DNA of 64,000 nt, taken from contig JHWW01000007.1 of assembly GCA_000621985.1 (NCBI GenBank), forward strand, positions 1 through 64,000, given 5' to 3'. The stretch comes from Lachnospiraceae bacterium V9D3004. Its GTDB lineage: Bacteria > Bacillota > Clostridia > Lachnospirales > Lachnospiraceae. Under the pieces are notes generated by a model. It did no database searches. It saw only the letters and a list, made by a program, of their open reading frames with translations, and was not told the DNA's origin. This document shows, in pieces, positions 42,377 to 52,166 of the stretch (position 1 is its first letter; every line of letters starts with the position of its first letter). Position numbers and translations under genes: made by a program.

Positions 42377-43432
42377 CTACCCATACACCTTCATCACTCT
42401 CTGTGCCCTTGCCTTCATCTCATCTACAACACCGCTGTTATCATCGTTTTCAACCCAAGCAAGTTCAGGAACATTAATAAGCCAATTGGTAAGAGCCCCT
42501 TTGCAAGAAGTCACCTTCACTCGCCTCACTCCCTTATCCCGACTTATATACTGAGGATACTCAACATCAATTTGAAACTCTTGTCTAACAGTATCCATAA
42601 ATTCCTCGCGAACCACAAGAATAACCGTCACAACAACATCACGCGTCATCCTTGGATGCCTTTTCAGATATTCAGCCAAATCAAACCTCCCATCAGTGCC
42701 GATATCATCAAGCAATCTGATATCATATGCCGGCTCATCAACTAATTCACAATCATTTATTCTATCCAAACGATAATGACTGAGCCTGCGCTCACCATTA
42801 CTCCTTCCAAGGCAGTAATACCGACCACTATACACAGCTAAATAATAAGGAGAAACACCATCACACCGCTTGTCCCGATAAAAAAATGACACTCTTTTCC
42901 GCTTCTCAATCGCCTCTCCCAACACGCTAATATTTTCAACAACTTCTGTATTATCAGTCTTCTTTACAATATTTCCAATCCGAATATACCGGTGCACATT
43001 AACAAAATGCTTACTTGCAAATAAAACTACCTTATCAATAAGCCTTTTGGCTCTCTCATCATCCATACCCGGTGCAAACAGAATCGCATCTATAATCATC
43101 CTGATTTCAACATCTTTTAACGGACGCTCACTGACATAATACTCATGATTATTTCCTTTCTCCCCCCTAACAGCCTCTCGACCGATATCAACATCACAAT
43201 CCAGATAACCATACTCCTTCATTTGCTCGAAGAATACAATCAAATCGTTAAGATACGACATTATAAGACGTTTATTGCTATTATAGACACAACTCTCTTT
43301 GGGCTGATAAATGTCAAGCACCTTCTTAACAAGTTCATCAGTAGGCAAATGATGACTATCATCACTGTTTCGCCAAAGCACTAAAAGAATTATCAACGGT
43401 AGCATTTTCTTATCAGATATCAATCCCATCAA
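42377..43432 (-). CDS. WYL-domain transcriptional regulator
   Basis: A 351-residue protein with an N-terminal winged-helix region (LIILLVLWRNSDDSHHLPTD start) and a central WYL domain (GVSPYYLAVYSGRYYCLGRS, RLSHYRLDRINDCELV), followed by a WCX-like C-terminus (VREEFMDTVRQEF). WYL regulators sense nucleic-acid or nucleotide ligands and often control defence or DNA-damage genes. It lies between the peptide locus and the small XRE gene, and is a candidate regulator of both. Confidence 0.85.
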   Translation of the reverse strand: MMGLISDKKMLPLIILLVLWRNSDDSHHLPTDELVKKVLDIYQPKESCVYNSNKRLIMSYLNDLIVFFEQMKEYGYLDCDVDIGREAVRGEKGNNHEYYVSERPLKDVEIRMIIDAILFAPGMDDERAKRLIDKVVLFASKHFVNVHRYIRIGNIVKKTDNTEVVENISVLGEAIEKRKRVSFFYRDKRCDGVSPYYLAVYSGRYYCLGRSNGERRLSHYRLDRINDCELVDEPAYDIRLLDDIGTDGRFDLAEYLKRHPRMTRDVVVTVILVVREEFMDTVRQEFQIDVEYPQYISRDKGVRRVKVTSCKGALTNWLINVPELAWVENDDNSGVVDEMKARAQRVMKVYG

Positions 43433-43496
43433 GAATCCCTCCTTAAATGCAAAAAGGGAACCCTTTTATGAGTCCCCTGTTGTCAAACCACATTAT

Positions 43497-43724
43497 TTAC
43501 TTAACTCGAACTATTAACTCTCCCACTTCAATGTTCAAGTATTCACATATCTTGCATACCAAGTTAGCATCAATCCGCTGAAATTCATCACGGCAATATT
43601 TATTAAAATTGCTACGAGGAATGTCTAGATCCTTGCAAATCCTTGTCTTACTGATATTTCTTTCTTCCAGTATCTCAACTATACGCATGTGCAACCTACC
43701 ATATTGTTTCTTACCAGTAGCCAT
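43497..43724 (-). CDS. Small XRE-type regulator
   Basis: A 75-residue Cro/CI-like protein (RLHMRIVEILEERNISKTRI, CKDLDIPRSNFNKYCRDE, NLVCKICEYLNIEVGEL). The start is at 43724. A perfect 12 bp inverted repeat lies 14-46 bp upstream, so it probably represses itself. It precedes the WYL gene by about 65 bp and may share its transcript. Confidence 0.85.
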   Translation of the reverse strand: MATGKKQYGRLHMRIVEILEERNISKTRICKDLDIPRSNFNKYCRDEFQRIDANLVCKICEYLNIEVGELIVRVK

Positions 43725-43737
43725 AGGGAATCACCTC

Positions 43738-43770
43738 ACTAATTGTATAGTTATATTTTATACAATTAGT
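43738..43770. promoter_or_regulatory. 12 bp inverted-repeat operator
   Basis: ACTAATTGTATA (43738-43749) and TATACAATTAGT (43759-43770) are perfect complements separated by nine bases, just upstream of the small XRE gene. The centres are two helical turns apart, as expected for a dimeric repressor. Confidence 0.65.
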
Positions 43771-43821
43771 AACTTTTTTATAATTCTCTATATAGCTACT
43801 CACTATATAGTTAGTATGTAA

Positions 43822-43852
43822 AATAGCCCTCTGCACCACTCAGAGGGCTATT
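43822..43852. terminator. Terminator after glf
   Basis: AATAGCCCTCTG (43822-43833) and CAGAGGGCTATT (43841-43852) form a perfect 12 bp stem with a seven-base loop, with TTTT on the minus strand. The 180 bp between it and the glf stop contain no gene. Confidence 0.75.
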
Positions 43853-44036
43853 CCTATCATTCCCTTATAAAACTTTTGTCAGGAATAAGCTAAACCGTCA
43901 ATACTGAAGTCACTTACATCACTTCAAGCGGCTCTTCTTGAACTTAAACGATTATTGATACAATATAACAGTACTCCTTTTTTAAAATAACGATCAATCC
44001 ACTTTTATATTGCCGTTCTAACAGCTATCAACTAAT

Positions 44037-45146
44037 TTAAAGTGTTTTCACCTTCTCCAAAGCCATTGCTATTACCTGATCCATATCATAGTACTTGTAC
44101 TCACCGAGCCTTCCTCCGAAAATTACGTTCAATTCCTTTGCAGCAAGTTCTTTATAAGCCTCATAAAGTTTTCCATTCTTATCATCATTCACAGGATAAT
44201 AAGGTTCTAATCCCGGTTTCCATTCTGAACTGTACTCACGGCTTATCACTGTCTTTGGCAAATTTTTACCTTCTTCATCCTTACCGAATTCAAACCATTT
44301 GTGCTCAATAATTCTAGTCCATGGTGTCTCCGCATCTGTGTAATTCACAACGGCATTACCCTGGAAGTTTGGCTTATTCAAAGTCTCGTTTTCGAAACAA
44401 ACAGAACGATATTCAAGATTACCAAGACTATAATTAAAGTACGCATCAATCGAACCAGTGTAAATCACAGTCTTTGCATTTTTCATTAACTCATCTTTAT
44501 GCTCAAAGAAATCCACACCTGTTCGAACATCGACACCAGATAACATATTATTTACCATCTTAGTATATCCGCCTACAGGTATTCCCTGATAAAGAGCATT
44601 GAAATAATTGTTATCAAATGTCAGACGAACCGGAAGACGTTTAATAATGTACGTAGGCAGTTGATCACATGGTCTACCCCATTGTTTTTGTGTATATTCC
44701 TTAATCAATTTTTCATATATATCTGTACCAACAAGAGTTATCGCCTGCTCTTCCAAATTTTTTGGTTTTACTATTCCAACCGCTTTCCTTTGTTCTTCAA
44801 TCTTAGTAGACGCCTCTTCCGGAGTTACAGCCCCCCACATCTTATTAAATGTATACATATTGAACGGTAGACTGTACAGTTCACCTTTATAGTTTGCCAA
44901 TGGAGAATTAGTGAAGCGGTTGAATTCAGCAAATCTCTGAACATATGACCACACCGTCTTATCATTCGTGTGGAAGATATGTGGTCCATAAATATGAACA
45001 TTAATGCCCTCAACCTTCTCAGTATACACATTCCCTGCGATGTGGTTACGCTTGTCAATCACTAATATTTTCTTTCCTACATCTGTTAATTCACGGGCAA
45101 CAGTTGCTCCATAAAGCCCCGCGCCTACTATTAGATAATCGTACAT
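44037..45146 (-). CDS. glf: UDP-galactopyranose mutase
   Basis: The 369-residue flavoenzyme has VGAGLYGATVARELTDVGK (FAD-binding GxGxxG at 7-12), GNVYTEKVEGINVHIYGPHI, YTQKQWGRPCDQLP, FDNNYFNALYQGIPVGGYT and SREYSSEWKPG, all typical of Glf. It converts UDP-galactopyranose to UDP-galactofuranose for surface glycans or glycosylated products. The 228 bp before the next gene suggest its own promoter, separate from the long operon upstream. Confidence 0.95.
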   Translation of the reverse strand: MYDYLIVGAGLYGATVARELTDVGKKILVIDKRNHIAGNVYTEKVEGINVHIYGPHIFHTNDKTVWSYVQRFAEFNRFTNSPLANYKGELYSLPFNMYTFNKMWGAVTPEEASTKIEEQRKAVGIVKPKNLEEQAITLVGTDIYEKLIKEYTQKQWGRPCDQLPTYIIKRLPVRLTFDNNYFNALYQGIPVGGYTKMVNNMLSGVDVRTGVDFFEHKDELMKNAKTVIYTGSIDAYFNYSLGNLEYRSVCFENETLNKPNFQGNAVVNYTDAETPWTRIIEHKWFEFGKDEEGKNLPKTVISREYSSEWKPGLEPYYPVNDDKNGKLYEAYKELAAKELNVIFGGRLGEYKYYDMDQVIAMALEKVKTL

Positions 45147-45374
45147 TTTTAAGCTTCCTTCCTAATAATTCTCATAATACTTATTATCTAATTTTCCAGC
45201 AAATTATTTTCAACAACTTAAATTATGCTATACCAGCAACAACTTCAACCAAATTTGATAAGTAATTTGCTATAATACTACTTATTATTACATATGTATA
45301 CATGATAATTTACGGTACCACATTATACTAGAAAAGCCACAACATCAAATAACACCCTGATGAACTGTAGACAT

Positions 45375-45899
45375 TCAGTTGTGTTTATTTGAAACCACAC
45401 AATAACAAATCAAGTTCTCATACTTTTTTGTCAAAAAATTATATCTCCTGTCCCTAAGTTCAGCTTCCTTCTTCATCCCTGCTTTTTTCATCACTGTTCC
45501 ACTATAAGGATTTCCACTATAATGACTGGCTTCAATCACATGATAATTCTCAACCTCTAATAAATATTCAATTATCGATTTCAACATTTCCGTTGCATAT
45601 CCTTGCCGACGCTTATCATATTTTACTGCATAACCTATTTCACAGTATCTATGTTTTCTACTCTTTTTTATTACATTGATATTACCTATAAAACAATGTG
45701 TGTTTCTATCCTCCGCAATCCAACAATATTCTTTTTCAGCGTAGTTTTTTATCCACTTTTCAACTATCACAACATCTTCTTTTTGAATGATTTTATGTGT
45801 TCCCATATAGTCCAACCACATTTCCTTCAACGAATCATAATCGCTTTTTCTATATCTTCTCAGAACCAATCTTTCAGTATGTATTTTGTCCAAATTCAT
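45375..45899 (-). CDS. GNAT acetyltransferase (RimJ/RimL type)
   Basis: A 174-residue GNAT protein: TERLVLRRYRKSDYDSLKEM start, CWIAEDRNTHCFIGNI, YDKRRQGYATEMLKSII (acetyl-CoA loop R/Q-x2-G-x-A) and SGTVMKKAGMKKEAELRDR at the end. ATG 45899 after TGAGGTG is chosen over the upstream 45923. It is the last gene of the long glycan operon and could acetylate a sugar amine or a peptide N-terminus. Confidence 0.9.
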   Translation of the reverse strand: MNLDKIHTERLVLRRYRKSDYDSLKEMWLDYMGTHKIIQKEDVVIVEKWIKNYAEKEYCWIAEDRNTHCFIGNINVIKKSRKHRYCEIGYAVKYDKRRQGYATEMLKSIIEYLLEVENYHVIEASHYSGNPYSGTVMKKAGMKKEAELRDRRYNFLTKKYENLICYCVVSNKHN

Positions 45900-45999
45900 A
45901 ATCACCTCAATCTTCTTAAACATCTAATAACGCTTACTTCTTTGAATAATCTTGTGTGGCAGAGCCGGAATATTCACTTCTTCTCAGGTCCATATAATC

Positions 46000-47202
46000 C
46001 TAATCAAGCCCAAAAACATCTCTCGAATATACTTTATCAATGCTATCTTCAAGTTCCTCATCCACTCTGTTTGCTATAATAATATCTGCTCTTTTCTTAA
46101 ATTGTTCAATATCCGAAACAAATTCAACTCCCAGCAAATCCAAACATTCATCATACTCTTTATCAAAAACAATTATACAGCTTTGTCCAAAAATCCTTAC
46201 AAGTTCTTTCAATAGAGAAATCATAGAACTATTCCGAGTATTGTCTGATTTTTTTTTCATTGATAGTTTATAAATTCCCATCGTATCATTTGGTGACACA
46301 TGTCGTTTTATATCATTTAGAATAATATCAATCCTCAATTTATTAGAACATACTACCGAAGAAAAAATGCATTCTTTGGAATTTGGATAACAATCAATTA
46401 GTTCTTTAACATCCTTCGGCAAACAATAACCACCATACCCAAATGACGGGTTATTATAGTAATTCCCAATTCTATAATCAGAACATATGCCATTTATAAT
46501 ATCCACACTTTTAGCATTGTTAATAATTGCAAAATTATCAAGTTCGTTAAAGAAACATACTCGCATTGCAAGATACGCATTTGAAAATAATTTTATTGCT
46601 TCAGCTTCCAAATATCCTGTGATGAACACCTCAAAATCTTTCTTTTCAGATACACACCTAATTAATTCAACATAGTGGTTTGCAGCCTTCTTGCACATAT
46701 CATCATTTTCGTCAACACCAACCACTACACGATTTGGATTCAAACAATCATCCAAAGCTGTTGTTTCCCTTAAAAACTCAGGACAGTATATTATCTGATT
46801 TGTAGTATTTCTTGCATTTCTATTGATGTACCCTATAGGTAAAGTAGATTTAATGACAATATAAGCCTCTGGACATCTCAGAGCAATTTCTGTAATATAT
46901 TCATCAATACAACTAGTATCAAGAGTTTTATTATTAGCATCGTAATCTGTAGGTAACGCAATAACAACAATTTCCGCATCACTATCCAATGCTTCGCCAA
47001 TTTCTTGCGTAGCCTTCAAATTCAAATCAAAAGTATTAAAACAAAAATCAATCCTCTCATCTACAAACGGAGATTTCCTGTTATTTATAGCATTAATCTT
47101 CTGGTCATCTATATCAAGTATTGTCACTTCATTACTTTGGGAAAGCATTATCGCAACTGAAAGTCCTACATACCCCGCACCAACAACAACTATTCTATTC
47201 AA
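46000..47202 (-). CDS. UDP-glucose/GDP-mannose dehydrogenase family
   Basis: A 400-residue NAD-dependent sugar-nucleotide dehydrogenase: VVVGAGYVGLSVAIML (Rossmann), STLPIGY, CPEFLRETTALDDCLNPNRV, and the catalytic Cys in GYGGYCLPKDVKEL. It is shorter than average (about 430), of the group that oxidises UDP-glucose to UDP-glucuronate. TTG 47202 nine bases after AAGGAG is a better start than TTG 47220. It provides acidic sugar donors for the cluster. Confidence 0.9.
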   Translation of the reverse strand: MNRIVVVGAGYVGLSVAIMLSQSNEVTILDIDDQKINAINNRKSPFVDERIDFCFNTFDLNLKATQEIGEALDSDAEIVVIALPTDYDANNKTLDTSCIDEYITEIALRCPEAYIVIKSTLPIGYINRNARNTTNQIIYCPEFLRETTALDDCLNPNRVVVGVDENDDMCKKAANHYVELIRCVSEKKDFEVFITGYLEAEAIKLFSNAYLAMRVCFFNELDNFAIINNAKSVDIINGICSDYRIGNYYNNPSFGYGGYCLPKDVKELIDCYPNSKECIFSSVVCSNKLRIDIILNDIKRHVSPNDTMGIYKLSMKKKSDNTRNSSMISLLKELVRIFGQSCIIVFDKEYDECLDLLGVEFVSDIEQFKKRADIIIANRVDEELEDSIDKVYSRDVFGLD

Positions 47203-47244
47203 AACACTAATCTCCTTCAACCTTTTTTATAAACGCATTTGAGT

Positions 47245-48018
47245 CTATTTTCTCGCCAAAAACAGCGAACATTTTTGCGTAATAACAACATTTTTCCCTT
47301 CCAACTCATCGCGAATACATAATTCAAATTTATTCCGTATTTCCTCATCCAAGGCAAGATACTCCGTATATGTATTAATTAATTTTAGATATATATCTAT
47401 TTCTAATTCGTGATCTATATAATATTCTTTTTGCTTAAAATCCCAAAAACCAGCTTGTTCATATTCAAGATTACTCATATGTTTGGCATTCTTATCTGTT
47501 GGTAAATAATCCGGCAAATATTTATTATATATATCAATCAATTTTTTATTACACGAATGTTTTATTTCATCAATTATATTGACTGTTTTAAATCTAGCAA
47601 AAGCTCCGCCAGCTTTTAATAATGAATAAACTTTATCTAATCTATCGCTTTTATTTACCCACTGAAAAGATGAAGCTGCATAAATCAAATCATATTGTTC
47701 AAGCACCTCTAAATCCTCGAATGTAGAATAGACAAACTTTATTTGATTATCTCCCAATTTTCTTTTAGCAATTTCAAGCATGCTCATCACAGGATCAATT
47801 GCAACAATTTCGTAACCATTTTGAATAAACATAGGTGTTGCCTTTCCAGTACCAATACCTATTTCAAGTGCTTTATTACCTGTACTTACATAGCAATCAA
47901 TATCATCAAACAAAACATCTGGATATGAAAACCTATATTTTTCATAATCTTCAGCAATCACTCCAAATTTATCCCTTAATGATTTATCCCTTTTTCTATA
48001 TAAATGTTCTTTTCTCAT
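47245..48018 (-). CDS. Class I SAM-dependent methyltransferase
   Basis: A 257-residue methyltransferase: KFGVIAEDYEKYRFSYPD, then motif I ALEIGIGTGKATPMF, VAIDPVMSMLEIAKR, and IYAASSFQWVN. It resembles small-molecule methyltransferases of the methyltransf_11/25 type. ATG 48018 is used, since the longer frame starts only at a TTG inside the LRR gene. It probably O- or N-methylates a sugar. Confidence 0.88.
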   Translation of the reverse strand: MRKEHLYRKRDKSLRDKFGVIAEDYEKYRFSYPDVLFDDIDCYVSTGNKALEIGIGTGKATPMFIQNGYEIVAIDPVMSMLEIAKRKLGDNQIKFVYSTFEDLEVLEQYDLIYAASSFQWVNKSDRLDKVYSLLKAGGAFARFKTVNIIDEIKHSCNKKLIDIYNKYLPDYLPTDKNAKHMSNLEYEQAGFWDFKQKEYYIDHELEIDIYLKLINTYTEYLALDEEIRNKFELCIRDELEGKNVVITQKCSLFLARK

Positions 48019-48022
48019 TCTT

Positions 48023-48853
48023 TTATTTTTCTCCTTTTTTATTTTCAAGATGCTTCTTCATACTTTCTATGAACTCTTCATTTTTTAGCAATTCAGTACA
48101 TCCTTCAAAGACACGAACTCCAATCCTAATATTTTTATCAATCAGAACAAAATCTTCACAAGAACTACATTCTGCGAACGCTCCATTACATATAACTTTA
48201 ACATTATTAGGAATCACAATTTTACGCAATTCCCTACATCTAGCTAATAACCCTATTTCAATCCTTTCAAGAGACTCCGACAAGTGAACCGTTTCAAGTT
48301 TTCTGCATCCAAGCAGTATTTCCTTTCCTGTTTTAACAACACTATTAGGCATATTTAACCTTCTTAATCTTCTACAACAAAAAAAAGCACCATTACGAAT
48401 TTCTAATAAACCTTCATGCATTTTAATTTCTTTGAGATTTAAACAAAACTCAAATGCCCTTTCATCAATCACTTCAACACTTTGGGGCACTTCTATATAT
48501 GTAAGCGAACAACACTCTTCAAATAAAGATTTATTTATCTTATTTATTGGTGGAATGACTATATTTTTTAATTTGACGCACCCTTCAAATGCAGATTCAC
48601 CAATATTTTTAATACTTTGAGGTAAATTTATTGTTTTTAATTCTTCACAAAATTGAAATGCGAAGCTTCCAATTTCTATTAGATTTGCATTTATTATAAT
48701 CTCTTTCACAAAACAATTATCCGAAAAAGCATATTCATCTATCTTAATTACGGGTTTCCCTTCAATTTCACAAGGGATTATAATCCTTTCATTCATGCTT
48801 ATACATTTTGTAATAACTATACCACTTTCATTACACAAGTATATAAAATCCAT
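48023..48853 (-). CDS. BspA-type leucine-rich repeat protein
   Basis: The 276-residue protein is built of LRR_5 repeats of about 23 residues: IDEYAFSDNCFVKEIIINAN, IGSFAFQFCEELKTINLPQS, IGESAFEGCVKLKNIVIPP, and so on to the C-terminus. No signal peptide or anchor, so unlike most BspA proteins it stays in the cytoplasm. Many repeats carry cysteines (FCEE, GCVK, ECCS, CCRR). In the operon it might scaffold the glycosyltransferases. Confidence 0.88.
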   Translation of the reverse strand: MDFIYLCNESGIVITKCISMNERIIIPCEIEGKPVIKIDEYAFSDNCFVKEIIINANLIEIGSFAFQFCEELKTINLPQSIKNIGESAFEGCVKLKNIVIPPINKINKSLFEECCSLTYIEVPQSVEVIDERAFEFCLNLKEIKMHEGLLEIRNGAFFCCRRLRRLNMPNSVVKTGKEILLGCRKLETVHLSESLERIEIGLLARCRELRKIVIPNNVKVICNGAFAECSSCEDFVLIDKNIRIGVRVFEGCTELLKNEEFIESMKKHLENKKGEK

Positions 48854-48856
48854 AAT

Positions 48857-49621
48857 TTATCCTCCTATTATCCAGTCCTCTTTTGTTGGAGACCCCCCTG
48901 CTTTTTCCCATTTCACTTTTATTGGAAAAGCACTACAATTAATACAAGATCTGTTAGGTGTTGATAAAAAATTGACAATATCTTCCGCCGTAGCATTATA
49001 AATATTTAGTTTTCCTTCTAAATTCAACCGAGTACCAAATCTTCTATTTAGCTGCTCAGCTATCATAGGAACAGTGCATCTTGACACGTATCCATCATAT
49101 AAATTGTATGCATTATTGCATCCACATGCTTGAATTATGTCTTTAATATTACTTTTATTATTTTCAGTTAGTATCTTATTAAATCTAGTTTTTCTTGTTA
49201 GCTGATACTCTATTCCATGTTGATTCAACAAATGTTCGATTTGTTCTATATCACTCTCGGAAAAGACCGGAAAACAGGTTATTTTCAATTTAATGCTGTA
49301 TTTTACACAACAATTCCAAAATTCCTCGTTCATCTTTCTTAATAGCAACCCATTTGTCAACAATCCCAATTTACAATTCGGATATATTGTTTTTACCACA
49401 TCAAACAAATCCACAATACGAGGATGTAATAATGGTTCACCACCAAGTATGTTTATATTAGAAATAGATATTCCTATTTTTTTTAATCTACTCAAATCCT
49501 TTTCTAATACATCTGTTTCCAAATACCATTCCTCCGATATTGGAGAACATGAAGAACATCCTTTGCAATTCAAATTACAATGTTTTGTTGCCCAAAACTC
49601 TAAATAATCTATTATTTGCAT
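48857..49621 (-). CDS. Small radical SAM enzyme in glycan cluster
   Basis: A 254-residue enzyme with C15-x3-C19-x2-C22 (TKHCNLNCKGCSSCSPI), NILGGEPLLHPRIVDLFD (GGEP), LLTNGLLL and a C-terminal set of cysteines (CGCNN, SRCTVPM, NRSCINCSAFP) that could hold an auxiliary cluster. No peptide substrate gene is seen nearby, so a sugar or lipid is more likely. Its first 47 bases overlap the upstream glycosyltransferase gene; GGAGG lies before ATG 49621. Confidence 0.85.
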   Translation of the reverse strand: MQIIDYLEFWATKHCNLNCKGCSSCSPISEEWYLETDVLEKDLSRLKKIGISISNINILGGEPLLHPRIVDLFDVVKTIYPNCKLGLLTNGLLLRKMNEEFWNCCVKYSIKLKITCFPVFSESDIEQIEHLLNQHGIEYQLTRKTRFNKILTENNKSNIKDIIQACGCNNAYNLYDGYVSRCTVPMIAEQLNRRFGTRLNLEGKLNIYNATAEDIVNFLSTPNRSCINCSAFPIKVKWEKAGGSPTKEDWIIGG

Positions 49622-50705
49622 TTCTCGTTATCCCTCCAAAATCACATATAATAATATCTAGTATTTTTTCCCAAACAAAATACGAAAAAACTTTTTCAGC
49701 TAACCTACTCCCCATTTCAACTGCTTCTTTCTTTTGTAATCTTTTAATTTTATCTTCAATCATATTAATATTAGAATAATTATAAAAAACAGCATCATCA
49801 TCAAACATTTCTTGCTGGATATCCCCCTGATTGGTAATAACCACATTACCATTGGCGGCAGCCCTCAATATTCTATCATGAAATCCCGTATTAAAATTTG
49901 GTTCAACATTTAAACTATACATATATTTAGACATAAGTTTAAATGAATCATAATATGAAGCATTTCCTAACAATAAAATATTTTTATTCTTTGAAACAAT
50001 TTCGCTGCTATTATCTCCAATAATGATTACAGGAATATCCTTTATTGAATTCAGCACTTTTTCTCTTTTATATGCTCTAATAAATGAATTAGTCAAAGAA
50101 AAAATCACCTTTCTATCAGACATAGATATTTTCTCAGTGCGTTCCATCATTTCTGGTATATATAATATGTCCAAATCACTAGTAAGCTTATCTATTATTT
50201 TTATCATTTCCTGTTTTTTATCATTCAAGGAAATCTCCTCAAATATTTTATTGCTATTTCTTATCTGTCCAGAAAAAACTATCCCATACTCTTTTTTCAA
50301 AACGTTTTCAGTCCTTAAGTTTGGAATTCCTAATGGCAAATAAAGAAACGGATTTCTGGCATTACTGATACAACTTGCAAACAATTTGTCAATCAATATG
50401 TACTTAATATTTTTACTATTTGTATCAATTTCTATTTTTAACGGATTATCAATTATCCATTGATAATGCATCCTTTCATACAAATCATACAAAGGCTTTT
50501 CCCCTAAATAAAACAAATACTTACCTATTCCAATAGAAAAATCAATAGTCTCATTCTCGTATAATTCGACTGCCTCTGAAATAGAATTAACCCAAAATAC
50601 TTTCTGATTCATTTTTTTTAATGCGTACACAATTTCTTGAACAAATAAATTTATCGAGCCGTAAGCTCCCTCAAAATTATTATTAACAACTAAGATAGTA
50701 TTCAT
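49575..50705 (-). CDS. CgeB-like glycosyltransferase
   Basis: A 376-residue GT-B protein. N-terminal LVVNNNFEGAYGSINLFVQE gives the first Rossmann strand. GKYLFYLGEKPLYDLYERMH and FSGQIRNSNKIFEEISLND follow. The C-terminal glyco_trans_1_2 motif is SLNVEPNFNTGFHDRILRAA with NGNVVITNQGD, where Glu/Asp contact the donor sugar. CgeB of Bacillus glycosylates spore coats. It overlaps the radical SAM gene and ends the GT block. Confidence 0.8.
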   Translation of the reverse strand: MNTILVVNNNFEGAYGSINLFVQEIVYALKKMNQKVFWVNSISEAVELYENETIDFSIGIGKYLFYLGEKPLYDLYERMHYQWIIDNPLKIEIDTNSKNIKYILIDKLFASCISNARNPFLYLPLGIPNLRTENVLKKEYGIVFSGQIRNSNKIFEEISLNDKKQEMIKIIDKLTSDLDILYIPEMMERTEKISMSDRKVIFSLTNSFIRAYKREKVLNSIKDIPVIIIGDNSSEIVSKNKNILLLGNASYYDSFKLMSKYMYSLNVEPNFNTGFHDRILRAAANGNVVITNQGDIQQEMFDDDAVFYNYSNINMIEDKIKRLQKKEAVEMGSRLAEKVFSYFVWEKILDIIICDFGGITRNANNRLFRVLGNKTL

Positions 50706-50708
50706 CTA

Positions 50709-52166
50709 CTATTCTCCTAATATGATAATGTCACCATTACATGTATTACTTATCGTCATTTCTTTTTCTTTTTCGAAATAAGCAATACGAGATTTCTTGT
50801 TTTTTATTCTATACCTCTCGGTTCCTACTGTTTCACTTATAAATCTTAACAATTCCTTCTTATTTTCTTCACTATAAGATTCTTTTTTTTCCTTTTTCCC
50901 AAAATAGATTCCATATGTTTTTTTTATCAGAGAATTATCAGACATGACTAAAATATTAGCCCCACATTTTATTGCTTCAGATAGTTCTACATATGATGCG
51001 CCACTGCTAATCACTATATTTTTACACACCGAAAGATAATTCATATACTTTGAGAACGGCAATATCCCAGGTTTTAATACAACGCGATCCATATTATATC
51101 CTAGAGATTTTATTTTCTTTTTAAAAAAATCCATAAATATTTTTTCATCCAAAGCATGACTTTCGAACACTATTGTCCCACTTATTTTTTTATTAATTCT
51201 TATTAATTCATCGTCAGTTAAACATCTAAAGTCCCCAATCACACATGTTATATCCTCTTTATTACCACTACTCTTATATGAATAATACAGGTCAGTTTCC
51301 AAGAGTATCGGAAATAAAAAAAGCAATTCATGCAACGAAATACAATTCTTTACTAAACTTAATGCAAGATTGTTGTTTCTTAAACCTAATTCAGCAAAAT
51401 CAATAAGAAGATCTATTTCATCATCATATATGATATTATTTATTTCTTCAAAATACATGTTCACTACATATCTAACAGTACAAATTCCTTCAAACATTTT
51501 TATCAATTTATTTGCAAAAATATTATTAAAGTAAATTATTATATCATATTTCTCCTTCAAGCATTCCACCAATTCATAAATAATTGCCGAGTCTTTATGT
51601 CGCTGAATATCCGTAACAAACATCCCAACTTTTCTTTTTTTGTTTGTAACTACTTTTTTTTCTTGGATTTCAATATTATCCAAATATTGTTTTTTTAAAA
51701 CATCGTTCTGCTCATGCAATACAGGTCTTCCAATTTTATAGTACAAATCATTTACAATCTGTTCTGTAAAAATCGTGTGTTTAACATCTGTATTATCTAC
51801 TTCTTCTATTCCTTTTGTAGCAACTAAATAATTAAAATAATTATTGTATAACGCTAATTCATACTTGTTTTCAATCAAATATGTTGTATTCAATTTCGAA
51901 TAATCAAAGTACCTATGACAACACGCAAAGTAATTAATGCATCCAATATCATTTCCTTTTAATTTTTCATAATATCTATTTGCCTCAACATATTTACCTA
52001 AAACATGGTATATCAATGCCTTGTTGATGTTTCTATTTTCTTTATCACTAATCTTTTTAATTTCATCTTCAACACTTAAAAAATCTCGTCTCACAAAGAA
52101 ATTTTTCACCGAATCTGTATTAACAAGATCTCTATTTTCATCACTTACTATTCTATAATACCCCAC
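50709..52166 (-). CDS. Putative glycosyltransferase (GT-B, TPR-like N-terminus)
   Basis: A 485-residue protein of unknown family. Residues 1-170 are helical, with a repeat-like stretch (ALIYHVLGKYVEANRYYEKL). Residues 170-485 look like a GT-B fold as in SPINDLY/O-GlcNAc transferases: KVGMFVTDIQRHKDSAIIYE, DLLIDFAELGLRNNNLAL and ISSGASYVELSEAIKCGANI, where the sugar nucleotide should bind. GTG 52166 overlaps the end of the preceding gene by 14 bases. Confidence 0.6.
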   Translation of the reverse strand: MGYYRIVSDENRDLVNTDSVKNFFVRRDFLSVEDEIKKISDKENRNINKALIYHVLGKYVEANRYYEKLKGNDIGCINYFACCHRYFDYSKLNTTYLIENKYELALYNNYFNYLVATKGIEEVDNTDVKHTIFTEQIVNDLYYKIGRPVLHEQNDVLKKQYLDNIEIQEKKVVTNKKRKVGMFVTDIQRHKDSAIIYELVECLKEKYDIIIYFNNIFANKLIKMFEGICTVRYVVNMYFEEINNIIYDDEIDLLIDFAELGLRNNNLALSLVKNCISLHELLFLFPILLETDLYYSYKSSGNKEDITCVIGDFRCLTDDELIRINKKISGTIVFESHALDEKIFMDFFKKKIKSLGYNMDRVVLKPGILPFSKYMNYLSVCKNIVISSGASYVELSEAIKCGANILVMSDNSLIKKTYGIYFGKKEKKESYSEENKKELLRFISETVGTERYRIKNKKSRIAYFEKEKEMTISNTCNGDIIILGE